Part shown: positions 23,785-32,338 of the stretch, piece by piece | How the letters are laid out: the number at the start of each line of letters is the position of its first letter | Numbering within the stretch: the first letter of the stretch is position 1 | Assembly (NCBI GenBank): GCA_002336465.1 | Contig: DDEP01000235.1 | Span: 1 to 32,793 of the forward strand | Direction of reading: 5' to 3' | DNA: 32,793 bases | From: Pedobacter sp. UBA1951 | GTDB lineage: Bacteria; Bacteroidota; Bacteroidia; Sphingobacteriales; Sphingobacteriaceae | The notes under the pieces: model-generated | What the model was told of the DNA's origin: nothing | The model's database searches: none | What the model saw: the letters and a program-made list of their open reading frames with translations, nothing else | Program-made: the position numbers and the translations under genes

Positions 23785-25686
23785 ATGAGCGATCAGATCA
23801 AACACGAATGCGGTATAGCCTTTATCCGCTTGTTAAAACCTCTCTCATATTACCAGGAAAAATACGGTACAACACTTTACGGCCTTAACAAACTTTATCT
23901 CTTAATGGAGAAACAGCATAACCGCGGACAAGACGGCGCAGGTATTGCTACTATTAAGCTGGATATGAAACCAGGTAACCGCTACATTAGCCGTTACCGT
24001 TCAATGGCCCAAAATGCAGTATCAGATATCTTCAGCTATGTGCAAAACAAGTTTGTGGGCATACAAGAAGAAACACCTGAGTTAATGAAAGATGCTGAAT
24101 ACTTGAAACAAAACGTAAGCTTTATTGGCGAGGTTTTAATGGGGCATTTGCGTTACGGAACGCATGGGAAGAACAGTATTGAGAACTGCCATCCTTTTTT
24201 ACGCCAGAATAACTGGATGACCAGAAACTTGGTTATAGCTGGTAACTTTAACATGACCAACGTAGATGAACTGTTAGAGCAGCTTTATGAACTGGGACAG
24301 CATCCTAAAGAAAAAGCAGATACGGTAACCGTATTGGAAAAAATTGGCCATTTCTTAGATGATGAAAACCAAGAGCTTTTTGATGAATATAAAAAAGAAG
24401 GCTTAAGCAATGTAGAAATCACCCAAAAGATTTCTAAAAATCTTAATATCGCTAATATCTTGCGTCGTTCGGCCAAGAACTGGGACGGTGGATATACTAT
24501 TTGCGGTATTGTAGGGAATGGCGATGCTTTTGTGCTGCGTGATCCAGCTGGGGTAAGACCGGCTTTTTATTATGCAGATGATGAGATTGTAGTGGCAGCT
24601 TCAGAACGTCCGGCTATACAGACTGCTTTTAATATACCGATTAAAGAGGTAAAGGAGATAGAGCCAGGACATGCGTTGATCGTAAAGAAAGATGGAACGG
24701 TAAGCCAAGAAGTGTACCGCGACCCTGTAGAAAAAAGAGCCTGTTCTTTTGAACGTATTTATTTCTCAAGAGGAAGCGATGCCGACATTTATAAAGAACG
24801 TAAAAAATTAGGACAGTTACTTTGCCCTCAGGTTTTACAGGCAGTTAATTACGATATTAAAAATACAGTATTCTCTTTTATCCCAAATACTGCCGAAGTA
24901 TCATTTTATGGTATGGTAGAGGGAGTAAATGAATACATTAGGAATCTTCAAAAAGAAAAGCTCATTAAGAACAAAGAAAATTTAAATGATGAGCAACTGG
25001 ATGAATTACTGTCGTTAAGGCCAAGAGTAGAAAAATTAGCGATCAAGGATGTTAAACTCCGTACCTTCATCACACAAGATGCGGATCGTAGCGAAATGGT
25101 AGCCCACGTATATGATACCACTTATGGCATTATAGAAAACCATGTAGATACTTTGGTAGCTATAGATGATTCTATTGTAAGGGGCACAACGCTTAAGCAA
25201 AGTATCATTAAGATCATAGACAGGTTACACCCTAAGAAAATAATTATTGTTTCTTCTGCACCGCAGATCAGATACCCTGACTGCTATGGAATTGATATGT
25301 CTAAGATGGGGCAATTTGTAGCTTTTGATGCAGCTATACAATTATTGAAAGAAAGAGGTATGGAGCATATCATTGAAGAAGTTTACCAGAAATGTAAGGC
25401 TTCTTTGTTACTGCCTAAAGATCAGATTGTAAACCACGTAAAAGAAATCTATAAACCGTTTAAACAACAAGAAATTTCTGATAAAATAGCCCAAATCATT
25501 ACTCCTGAAGGAACAAATGCAGAAGTACAACTGATTTATCAGACTTTAGATAACCTTCATCTGGCCACACCTCATCATACAGGCGATTGGTATTTCTCAG
25601 GAAATTATCCTACTGCCGGAGGAAATAAAGTGGTGAACAAAGCCTTTGTGAATTGGAAAGAAGGTAACAACCAAAGAGCATATTAA
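23785..25686 (+). CDS. Long, divergent amidophosphoribosyltransferase (PurF-like)
   Basis: The 633-residue product joins a class II glutamine amidotransferase to a phosphoribosyltransferase domain, as in PurF, the first enzyme of purine synthesis. Cys9 in HECGIAF is the likely nucleophile after removal of an 8-residue leader; NRGQDGAG, GHLRYGTHG and AGNFNMTN are typical glutaminase blocks. The PRPP loop is clear at 458-469 (VAIDDSIVRGTT). Odd points: it is over 100 residues longer than the E. coli enzyme; the usual VPDSG reads IPNTA (367-371); an extra ~35-residue helical segment (about 380-415) precedes the catalytic RTFI; and the C-terminal CxxCF-GKYPT of iron-sulfur PurF enzymes appears as DWYFSGNYPT, without either cysteine. 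Such long forms exist elsewhere in Bacteroidota. It may be a second PurF with altered control. Single gene between two hairpin regions. Confidence 0.82.
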   Translation: MSDQIKHECGIAFIRLLKPLSYYQEKYGTTLYGLNKLYLLMEKQHNRGQDGAGIATIKLDMKPGNRYISRYRSMAQNAVSDIFSYVQNKFVGIQEETPELMKDAEYLKQNVSFIGEVLMGHLRYGTHGKNSIENCHPFLRQNNWMTRNLVIAGNFNMTNVDELLEQLYELGQHPKEKADTVTVLEKIGHFLDDENQELFDEYKKEGLSNVEITQKISKNLNIANILRRSAKNWDGGYTICGIVGNGDAFVLRDPAGVRPAFYYADDEIVVAASERPAIQTAFNIPIKEVKEIEPGHALIVKKDGTVSQEVYRDPVEKRACSFERIYFSRGSDADIYKERKKLGQLLCPQVLQAVNYDIKNTVFSFIPNTAEVSFYGMVEGVNEYIRNLQKEKLIKNKENLNDEQLDELLSLRPRVEKLAIKDVKLRTFITQDADRSEMVAHVYDTTYGIIENHVDTLVAIDDSIVRGTTLKQSIIKIIDRLHPKKIIIVSSAPQIRYPDCYGIDMSKMGQFVAFDAAIQLLKERGMEHIIEEVYQKCKASLLLPKDQIVNHVKEIYKPFKQQEISDKIAQIITPEGTNAEVQLIYQTLDNLHLATPHHTGDWYFSGNYPTAGGNKVVNKAFVNWKEGNNQRAY

Positions 25687-25710
25687 TAGCAACAGTTGTT
25701 GATTATAAAG

Positions 25711-25738
25711 AAAGCAGTGCTAAAAGTACTGCTTTTTT
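25711..25738 (+). terminator. Intrinsic terminator after the purF-like gene
   Basis: AAAGCAGTGC (25711-25720) pairs with GTACTGCTTT (25726-25735) across the loop taaaa, 10 bp with one G-U pair, followed by a T-run to 25738. It ends the purF-like transcript and may also serve the opposing LysE gene. Confidence 0.85.
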
Positions 25739-25782
25739 GTTGTATGCTATTTTGATTGGATCATTCCAGATAAATGAAGTCT

Positions 25783-26409
25783 TTAGCTATAAAATTGCAA
25801 GTAAGTTTTTAAGATAAGCCATGCCGCAAAAGCAATGATAATGATTCCTGCCAATTTGTTGAGCAGTTTAAGATGGCTTTCGTGTATGCGATAACGCAAT
25901 TTACCCGCATAAAAAGTTTTAACAGCATCTATGCTCAACTGAGTAAATAAAGCGATGATAAAACAAATGATTTTCTCATACATTAAGTTATTGAGCTTTA
26001 CAGATATGATACCGCTCACTACTACCCAGAACATGAAAGTAGAAGGAGTTAAAATGCACATTAGAAAACCTTTGATGATATAGCCTCGCTTGCTGATTTT
26101 AACCAGACTGTTTTCTTGGTAATTTAACGATATACGTGAGGAAATGTAATAAATACCCACACCAAGCAGAAAAAGTCCACCTATAATACCAATGTATTTA
26201 TCTAAATTTTCCCTGTACACAAAAAACTGGCTTCCGAATAAGACGATACTGATTAAAATAATATCGCTGATGAAAACCCCTATAGCCAAAGAAAAGCCAG
26301 CTTTAAAGCCTCTTTCAATAGAAGTTTTAATCATGGCAAAGAAAACCGGACCAGTTATAAATGAGGAAATTAACCCTGCACCAAGACCTAATATAATCGC
26401 TTCAAACAT
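25783..26409 (-). CDS. LysE family exporter
   Basis: The 208-residue inner-membrane protein has about six hydrophobic helices. It has the LysE/RhtB pattern at the N-terminus: GAGLISSFITGPVFFAMIKTSIERG followed by GFSLAIGVFISDIILI. A second conserved helix pair has GFLMCILTPSTFMFWVVVSG. Relatives export amino acids or related small metabolites with proton exchange; the substrate here is unknown. It is transcribed alone, against its neighbours. I see no clear -7 box in its upstream gap, which it shares with the FHS transporter gene. Confidence 0.88.
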   Translation of the reverse strand: MFEAIILGLGAGLISSFITGPVFFAMIKTSIERGFKAGFSLAIGVFISDIILISIVLFGSQFFVYRENLDKYIGIIGGLFLLGVGIYYISSRISLNYQENSLVKISKRGYIIKGFLMCILTPSTFMFWVVVSGIISVKLNNLMYEKIICFIIALFTQLSIDAVKTFYAGKLRYRIHESHLKLLNKLAGIIIIAFAAWLILKTYLQFYS

Positions 26410-26618
26410 TAATATCCGCCGTAAAAATTTTTGCTAATATGCACTTTTGTAAGTTAAAATTATATTTTTTTAATTTTTAACATCTGTAAAAGCCTCTTTG
26501 TTTCGATACATTTTTTTGAAAATATATTACGCTTTTTACGTTATTTTTAACAAAAATAGGTTGGCATTTATAAATTTTTTAAGTTAGGCCAAAATTTCAA
26601 ACAACCTAAACTATTTTT
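26410..26618. other. 209-nt divergent spacer between lysE-like and FHS transporter genes
   Basis: Very AT-rich. It holds TTTTTAACA twice (about 26475 and 26545). A candidate promoter for the transporter has TTG at 26561-26563, 16 nt, then TAAGTTAG at 26580-26587, one base off TAnnTTTG and 31 nt before the ATG. No ORF or stable structured RNA is evident. Confidence 0.4.
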
Positions 26619-27899
26619 ATGGAAAAGAAATCTTCCAATTATGTTCAGCAAATGATAATCATTTGTGCATTATTCTTTGTTTTTGGTTTTATAACTTGGC
26701 TCAATGGTACATTGATACCTTTTTTACAATTGGCCTGTGATTTGGATGAACATCAAGCATTATTTGTAACGTTTGCTTTTTATATTGCTTACGCAGTTTT
26801 TGCCCTTCCATCTTCATCTATCCTAAAAAAGACAGGATTTAAAAATGGAATGGCCTTAGGTCTTTTTGTGATGGCCATAGGCTGTGTTGTTTTTGTTCCT
26901 GCTGCGCAACAGCGTAATTTTACTTTGTTTTTAACCGGATTGTTTATTCAGGGAGCAGGGTTGGCATTATTGCAAACGGCATCTAATCCTTATGCTGCAA
27001 TTATAGGACCTATGGAAAGTGCTGCCCAACGGATAAGCATAATGGGGATCTGTAATAAAATAGCAGGAGCCCTAAGTCCATTGGTGTTAAGTGCATTGGT
27101 GTTAAGCGGTGCAAATGCTGTTCAAGAAAAAATTAATATGGTAGGTATATCAGCTAATGAAAGATCTACTTTATTAAATGAACTGGCAGGAAAAGTAATT
27201 ATGCCATACATTGTACTGGCTGTAGTATTGTCATTGGTGGCATTCTTGGTTAAGAAATCGGCATTGCCTGAAATAGATACAGATAAAGAAGACACAGGGG
27301 AAACAGGTTCAGCTTTATCGGCAAAATCATCAGTTTTTTCTTATCCTCATTTAGTTTTAGGTGTAATCTGTTTGTTCTTATATGTAGGTGTAGAGGTAAT
27401 GGCAGGCGATGTGATAGGTAACTACGGGCGATCTATGGGAATGAGCTTAGATGAAACCAAGTACTTTACTACTTTTACGTTAATCGCGATGTTGGCAGGA
27501 TATATTATAGGCATTCTTACCATCCCTAAATTCATTAGCCAGCAAACCAGCTTAAAATTGGCTGCAATTTTAGGTATTGCGTTTACCTTGGGCGCTTATT
27601 TTACCGATGGTTATACAGCGGTTACTTTTATTGCTTTACTGGGTTTGGCAAATGCACCGATGTGGCCAGCTATTTTTCCTTTAGCTATTAATAAGTTAGG
27701 CCGTTTTACCAAAACAGGTTCAGCTTTATTGATTATGGGTATAGCAGGCGGTGCTATCATTCCACAGATTTACGGACATCTGAAAAAAGATTTCAATGTA
27801 GCAAATAACATGGCATTTTTAATTTGTATGTTACCTGCTTATATCTATATATTCTATTATGCGGTTAAAGGTTATAAAGCAGGTTTAAAAAATGCATAA
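26619..27899 (+). CDS. FHS-type sugar transporter (FucP/GluP-like MFS permease)
   Basis: The 426-residue permease has 12 predicted membrane helices. The opening FFVFGFITWLNGTLIPFLQ is characteristic of the fucose-galactose-glucose:proton symporter branch of MFS. GAGLALLQTASNPYAAIIGP in the fourth-fifth helix region and GLANAPMWPAIFPLAINKLG in the second half are further family blocks. It probably takes up a hexose with protons; fucose, glucose and galactose cannot be told apart by eye. The gene has its own candidate promoter. Its last 8 nt overlap the dCMP deaminase gene, so these two are read together despite unrelated roles. Confidence 0.92.
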   Translation: MEKKSSNYVQQMIIICALFFVFGFITWLNGTLIPFLQLACDLDEHQALFVTFAFYIAYAVFALPSSSILKKTGFKNGMALGLFVMAIGCVVFVPAAQQRNFTLFLTGLFIQGAGLALLQTASNPYAAIIGPMESAAQRISIMGICNKIAGALSPLVLSALVLSGANAVQEKINMVGISANERSTLLNELAGKVIMPYIVLAVVLSLVAFLVKKSALPEIDTDKEDTGETGSALSAKSSVFSYPHLVLGVICLFLYVGVEVMAGDVIGNYGRSMGMSLDETKYFTTFTLIAMLAGYIIGILTIPKFISQQTSLKLAAILGIAFTLGAYFTDGYTAVTFIALLGLANAPMWPAIFPLAINKLGRFTKTGSALLIMGIAGGAIIPQIYGHLKKDFNVANNMAFLICMLPAYIYIFYYAVKGYKAGLKNA

Positions 27900-28347
27900 A
27901 CCTAGTTTTAACCAAATATTTATGAATTTAGCTACAGACCTAGCTGGGCGTTCGCATTGTGTGAGAGCCCAGGTAGGAGCTGTATTGACAAAAGATACCC
28001 GTATCATTTCCATTGGTTATAATGGTCCACCGTCGGGCACGCATAATTGTGATGAAGAATGGCCTGATAAAGGTTGTGATCGTGATAGTAAAGGAAGCTG
28101 TTCATTAGCTTTGCACGCAGAAGAAAATGCCATACTGTATGCAGTAAAAAATGGCTCTAAAATAGAAGGCTCAACACTATACACTACGCTTTCACCATGT
28201 ATTGCCTGTGCACGATTGATTTTGTCGTCGGGTATCAGCCAAGTTTATTATAAAGATTCATATGCTGCCTATAAAGGTTTGAACAGCGATGAAGGGGTTG
28301 ATTTCTTAAAGCGTTTTGGGGTAAATATAACCCAGCTTGAAAAATAG
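27892..28347 (+). CDS. dCMP deaminase family protein
   Basis: The 151-residue enzyme has the zinc-dependent deaminase active site: His75-Ala-Glu77 (LHAEENAI) and PCIAC with Cys103 and Cys106. An extra Cys/His set before it (HNCDEEWPDKGC and GSC) resembles the second zinc site of ComEB-type dCMP deaminases. Conversion of dCMP to dUMP for dTTP supply is the likely role. I keep the ATG at 27892, since the residues MHKPSFNQIFMNLA match the usual N-terminus of this group, although it overlaps the transporter gene by 8 nt. Confidence 0.92.
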   Translation: MHKPSFNQIFMNLATDLAGRSHCVRAQVGAVLTKDTRIISIGYNGPPSGTHNCDEEWPDKGCDRDSKGSCSLALHAEENAILYAVKNGSKIEGSTLYTTLSPCIACARLILSSGISQVYYKDSYAAYKGLNSDEGVDFLKRFGVNITQLEK

Positions 28348-28407
28348 GAACCTTGTAATATTCTATTTTAAACCTACCTCTAAATTAAGGATGTTTTTGC
28401 CGCTTTT

Positions 28408-28441
28408 TTGATGTGAAAATCGTTGAAAAAGCCTACCTTTG
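28408..28441 (+). promoter_or_regulatory. guaA promoter
   Basis: TACCTTTG (28434-28441) matches TAnnTTTG exactly, with a TTG -33 element at 28408-28410, 23 nt upstream. Only 3 nt separate the box from the guaA ATG at 28445, so transcription likely starts at the start codon itself. No purine riboswitch fits in such a leader. Confidence 0.7.
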
Positions 28442-28444
28442 CAC

Positions 28445-29971
28445 ATGCTTGAAAAAATCATTATCCTCGATTTTGGTTCACAGTTCACACAACTTATTGC
28501 TCGTCGCGTTCGCGAATTAAACGTGTATTGTGAAATCCACCCTTTTAATCATATTCCAGAATTAGATTCAACCGTTAAAGGCATCATTTTATCAGGTAGT
28601 CCTTACTCCGTAAGACAAGAAGATGCGCCTTATGTTGATTTAAATTTGTTTAAAGATTATCCGCTTTTGGCTGTGTGCTATGGTGCACAATTTATCGCGC
28701 AACAGAGTGGAGGTAATGTAGAAGCATCAGCAAACAGAGAATACGGTAGAGCCAATCTAAGCTATGTAAATGCAGACAATAAACTTTTTAAAGGTGTTTC
28801 GCAAAATTCACAAGTTTGGATGAGCCATGGAGATACCATTACTTCTATACCAGAAAACTTTGAGATTATTGCAAGTACTGCAGATGTTAAGGTTGCGGGT
28901 TATCAGCTAAAAGGTAAAGATATTTATGCTATCCAATTCCACCCAGAGGTAACTCATAGTGTGGATGGAAAGACTTTGTTGGGTAACTTCTTGACAGATA
29001 TTTGTGGTTGTGCGCAAGATTGGACTTCTGATGCCTTTGTAGAAACCACAATTGCAGAACTAAAACAACAGTTGGGCAATGATAAAGTGGTTTTGGCACT
29101 TTCTGGAGGTGTAGATTCAAGCGTGGCAGCGGTACTGTTGCATAAAGCGATTGGTAAAAATCTACACTGTATTTTTGTTGATAATGGTCTTTTGCGCAAA
29201 AACGAATATGAAAATGTACTTGAGCAGTACAAGAATTTTGGTTTAAATATCAAAGGTGTTGATGCAAAAAACAGATTTTTAAGCGAGCTAGCTGGGGTTG
29301 AAGACCCTGAGAAAAAACGTAAAATAATTGGTCGCGTATTCATCGAAGTTTTTGATGACGAGGCACACCAGATACAAGATGTAAAATGGTTGGCACAAGG
29401 TACTATTTACCCTGATGTAATTGAATCAGTTTCAGTAAAAGGCCCATCAGCTACCATTAAATCGCACCACAATGTGGGCGGTTTGCCAGACTTCATGAAA
29501 CTTAAAGTGGTAGAACCTCTTAAAACTTTATTTAAAGACGAAGTGAGAAGAGTAGGAGCTACTTTAGGCTTAGAAAGCTTTATCTTGGGCCGTCATCCTT
29601 TTCCGGGTCCGGGTTTAGGTATCAGGATCATTGGGGAGGTTACTGCCGAAAAAATTGCTATATTGCAGGAAGCAGATCATATTTACATCAATAATTTAAA
29701 AGAAGCCGGATTATACGATAAAGTATGGCAGGCGGGTGCAATCTTTTTACCGGTAAGATCTGTTGGTGTGATGGGCGATGAACGTACTTATGAAAATGTA
29801 ATTGCCCTTAGAGCAGTTGAATCTTTAGATGGAATGACTGCAGACTGGTGCCATTTGCCATATAATGTACTCGCAAAAATTTCTAATGAAATTATCAATA
29901 AAGTAAGAGGAATTAATCGGGTTGTATATGATATTAGCTCAAAACCACCGGCTACAATTGAATGGGAATAA
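28445..29971 (+). CDS. guaA: GMP synthase (glutamine-hydrolysing)
   Basis: The 508-residue enzyme makes GMP from XMP, ATP and glutamine. The class I glutaminase has Cys78 (VCYGAQF), His167 and Glu169 (QFHPEVTHS). The ATP pyrophosphatase domain has the P-loop SGGVDSS (220-226). The C-terminal dimer domain has KSHHNVGGLPDFM, GRHPFPGPGLGIRI and the family end region SSKPPATIEWE. I use the ATG at 28445; an upstream TTG at 28439 lies inside the promoter box. A lipoprotein gene overlaps its end, and an RsmB-type gene follows, probably all in one transcript. Confidence 0.97.
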   Translation: MLEKIIILDFGSQFTQLIARRVRELNVYCEIHPFNHIPELDSTVKGIILSGSPYSVRQEDAPYVDLNLFKDYPLLAVCYGAQFIAQQSGGNVEASANREYGRANLSYVNADNKLFKGVSQNSQVWMSHGDTITSIPENFEIIASTADVKVAGYQLKGKDIYAIQFHPEVTHSVDGKTLLGNFLTDICGCAQDWTSDAFVETTIAELKQQLGNDKVVLALSGGVDSSVAAVLLHKAIGKNLHCIFVDNGLLRKNEYENVLEQYKNFGLNIKGVDAKNRFLSELAGVEDPEKKRKIIGRVFIEVFDDEAHQIQDVKWLAQGTIYPDVIESVSVKGPSATIKSHHNVGGLPDFMKLKVVEPLKTLFKDEVRRVGATLGLESFILGRHPFPGPGLGIRIIGEVTAEKIAILQEADHIYINNLKEAGLYDKVWQAGAIFLPVRSVGVMGDERTYENVIALRAVESLDGMTADWCHLPYNVLAKISNEIINKVRGINRVVYDISSKPPATIEWE

Positions 29972-31163
29972 ATTTTTAATCATACTGTGTTGCATGATTA
30001 CCTTAGGTGCTTGTTCACCTAAGGTAGTGCAAAAAAAAGAGCCTGTAATCGTTCCTGTAGCAAAAACAGAGAAGACTGCGGGGCTTAATAATTTTACGCA
30101 GGCAGAGGTAAGCATATTTGTTCCTTTTAAACTCAATGAGTTTAATCCAAATACAATAACCAAAAAGCAATTCGAGAAATTTGAGATGCCTCTTGATTTT
30201 TACCAAGGTCTAACCTATGGTTTTGATTCGGCAGCTACATCGAGTTTAAATTTTAAGTTAAATGTATTTGATACTAGAGACGACAACACTCGTTTGGGTA
30301 GCTTATTGCAAAATAACGCAGTTAAACAAAGTAATTTGATCATTGGTCCTGTTTTTCCTGATGGATTAAAATACATCACCAATTTCTCCATTGCCAATGA
30401 TATTCCTATTGTATCGCCTTTGGCTGCATCTAAACCTTCTGAGTTCGATAATCCTAATCTGATTTCGATTGTTAATGATATTGATCAGCACGGCATTAAA
30501 ATAGCGGATTATATTGCTAAGCATTACAATGCAACAAATAGCATTGTAGTATTGATCAATACCCAAAAAACTTTAGATAAGCAATTTGCTGATCCTATAA
30601 AAGAAACATTTAAAAAGCATCACCCTAATTTCTTGGTACAAGAATACACATCTGTGAATATCTTTGAAACGAAGATGATCAGGGATAAAAAATATGCGGT
30701 GATCATCTGTTCTGAAGATGTACCTTTTGTAACACCATCTGTAGCAAAATTATATAAACTGAAGACTTTGCCTAACACGGGTTACCAAATCAATCTTTTT
30801 GGGCATCCAAACTGGATAAAGCAGAATTATAGCATAGAGCAATTACAAAACCTGAATACCATTATAAGTTCTTCTTACTTTGTAGATTATAAATCTACTG
30901 AGGTAATAAATTTCGTAAAAAGATATCGGGCTAAATATCAAATAGAACCTTCTGAATATGCTTTTAAAGGTTTTGGTATTGGTTATTACTTTGGGAAACT
31001 GATGGTAAAGTATGGCCGTAATTATCTCGACTTTATCAGGAAAGAGAAATACAGAGGATTGCACAATGACTTTGAATTTGATTTCGACCCGCTTTATGGT
31101 TATTACAATAAAAGCCTGATGCTACTGCAATACAGGAACATGATGCTTAATGTAATTGATTGA
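29928..31163 (+). CDS. Lipoprotein with periplasmic-binding-protein type 1 fold
   Basis: The product, 411 residues from the ATG at 29928, carries a lipoprotein signal: NKFLIILCCMITLGAC with the acylated Cys about residue 29. A TTG at 29958 would give a shorter and more usual signal and is a real alternative; both overlap the end of guaA. The rest resembles type 1 periplasmic binding proteins of the Leu/Ile/Val or LpoA-like kind: PLDFYQGLTYGFDSAA, NLIIGPVFPDG, IPIVSPLAASKPSEF, IADYIAKHY and SSYFVDYKSTEV. Related Bacteroidota proteins often add a LysM domain, which I do not see. No transporter genes lie nearby, so a role as envelope sensor or wall-synthesis helper is as likely as solute uptake. 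Function unknown. Confidence 0.8.
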   Translation: MILAQNHRLQLNGNKFLIILCCMITLGACSPKVVQKKEPVIVPVAKTEKTAGLNNFTQAEVSIFVPFKLNEFNPNTITKKQFEKFEMPLDFYQGLTYGFDSAATSSLNFKLNVFDTRDDNTRLGSLLQNNAVKQSNLIIGPVFPDGLKYITNFSIANDIPIVSPLAASKPSEFDNPNLISIVNDIDQHGIKIADYIAKHYNATNSIVVLINTQKTLDKQFADPIKETFKKHHPNFLVQEYTSVNIFETKMIRDKKYAVIICSEDVPFVTPSVAKLYKLKTLPNTGYQINLFGHPNWIKQNYSIEQLQNLNTIISSSYFVDYKSTEVINFVKRYRAKYQIEPSEYAFKGFGIGYYFGKLMVKYGRNYLDFIRKEKYRGLHNDFEFDFDPLYGYYNKSLMLLQYRNMMLNVID

Positions 31164-31168
31164 TCCCT

Positions 31169-32338
31169 ATGAAAGTACATCATCAGGTCAGGACCTTCGA
31201 AAAGATATTGGCAGAATACGATCATAAACTCCCTCTGCATCGTTTTTTGGTAAATTACTACAAGCAAAATAAACAGATGGGCTCTTCAGATAGGAGATGG
31301 GCCAGTAGATATTTATACAGTTATTTTAGATTGGGCAATGCTTTGTCAGAATTACCTTTGGTTGAGCGTTTGGCTGTTGCAGACTTTTTGTGTAATCCTA
31401 CTTTGAGTCTTATAATCAGCGAATATCTTTCAAACCTCGTTTCAGCTATTGATCAGCCTTTAGAAGTTAAGCTTAAACGCATAGAAGAATGCTATCAAAG
31501 TTTCAATATTAATCAGGTATTTCCCTTTGCGCAAACTTTATCTCCTTCAATAGATAAAATGGCATTTCTGTATTCTTTCTTTATTCAGCCCAATTTGTTT
31601 ATAAGAGTAAAAGAAACGCATTTGCCTCTGGTAAAAAAGATGCTTATAGATCAAGATATACCTGTAAATGAGATTTCGCCAGTTACTTTAAGTGTGCCCA
31701 ATGGTACCAAATTAGACCAAATAATTTCTGATCAGCACCTATATTATATACAGGATTTATCTTCACAGCAAACTTCTGCTTTTTTTGAGCCCCACATGTA
31801 TGATTATTGGTGGGATTGCTGTGCTGCTTCTGGTGGAAAATCACTGCTTTTGCATGATCTGCAGCCGGGTATTGATCTTTTGGTAAGCGATGTAAGAGAA
31901 AGCAGTTTAATTAACCTTGAAGAAAGATTTAGGCTTGGGGGTATAAAAAAATATCAGAAAAAAGTTCTAGATCTTTTGCAGAACAATGATCAGGTACTGC
32001 ATGATTTTAGTTTTGATGGAATATTACTTGATGCTCCCTGTACAGGTTCGGGCACGTGGGGACGTACTCCCGAAATGCTTACAAGCTTTAACGAACAGAA
32101 AGTATCCTATTTCAATAATCTGCAAAAAACCATTGCAGGTAACATAATTAAATACCTAAAACCCGGTAAACCACTAATTTATATGACCTGCTCGGTATTT
32201 AAAGCCGAAAATGAAGAGGTAGTGGCTTATCTGTTGGAAAATTACCCTTTAAAATTAGAAAAGATGGAATTGATCAAAGGCTATAATCATAAGGCAGATA
32301 GCATGTTTGCAGCCCGTTTAATCAAACACACAGATTAG
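31169..32338 (+). CDS. RsmB/NOP family RNA (cytosine-C5) methyltransferase
   Basis: The product is 389 residues from the ATG at 31169, 5 nt after the lipoprotein stop. It uses S-adenosylmethionine to methylate cytosine C5 in RNA, most likely 16S rRNA. DCCAASGGKS (216-225) is motif I (usually CAAPGGK, with Ser in place of Pro here). DAPCTGSG holds Cys291 and YMTCSVFKAENEE holds the second catalytic Cys341. The N-terminal ~130 residues (FEKILAEYD, SSDRRWASRYLYSYFR) recall the NusB-like domain of RsmB. The C-terminal SMFAARLIK is typical. No symbol is given because the target base cannot be assigned. Its stop overlaps that of a tiny convergent ORF. Confidence 0.9.
   Translation: MKVHHQVRTFEKILAEYDHKLPLHRFLVNYYKQNKQMGSSDRRWASRYLYSYFRLGNALSELPLVERLAVADFLCNPTLSLIISEYLSNLVSAIDQPLEVKLKRIEECYQSFNINQVFPFAQTLSPSIDKMAFLYSFFIQPNLFIRVKETHLPLVKKMLIDQDIPVNEISPVTLSVPNGTKLDQIISDQHLYYIQDLSSQQTSAFFEPHMYDYWWDCCAASGGKSLLLHDLQPGIDLLVSDVRESSLINLEERFRLGGIKKYQKKVLDLLQNNDQVLHDFSFDGILLDAPCTGSGTWGRTPEMLTSFNEQKVSYFNNLQKTIAGNIIKYLKPGKPLIYMTCSVFKAENEEVVAYLLENYPLKLEKMELIKGYNHKADSMFAARLIKHTD

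Noticed and set aside
23702..23788. 28-residue ORF whose TGA overlaps the ATG of the purF-like gene
   Set aside because: A leader peptide was considered, but the likely promoter box at 23760-23767 lies inside it, so it would not be on the main transcript, and its sequence looks random.
29922..29930. TTG start at 29922 for the lipoprotein, and similar TTG starts at 12238, 28439 and 31160
   Set aside because: Each has a nearby ATG giving a better N-terminus, and at 12238 and 28439 the TTG lies within the promoter box.
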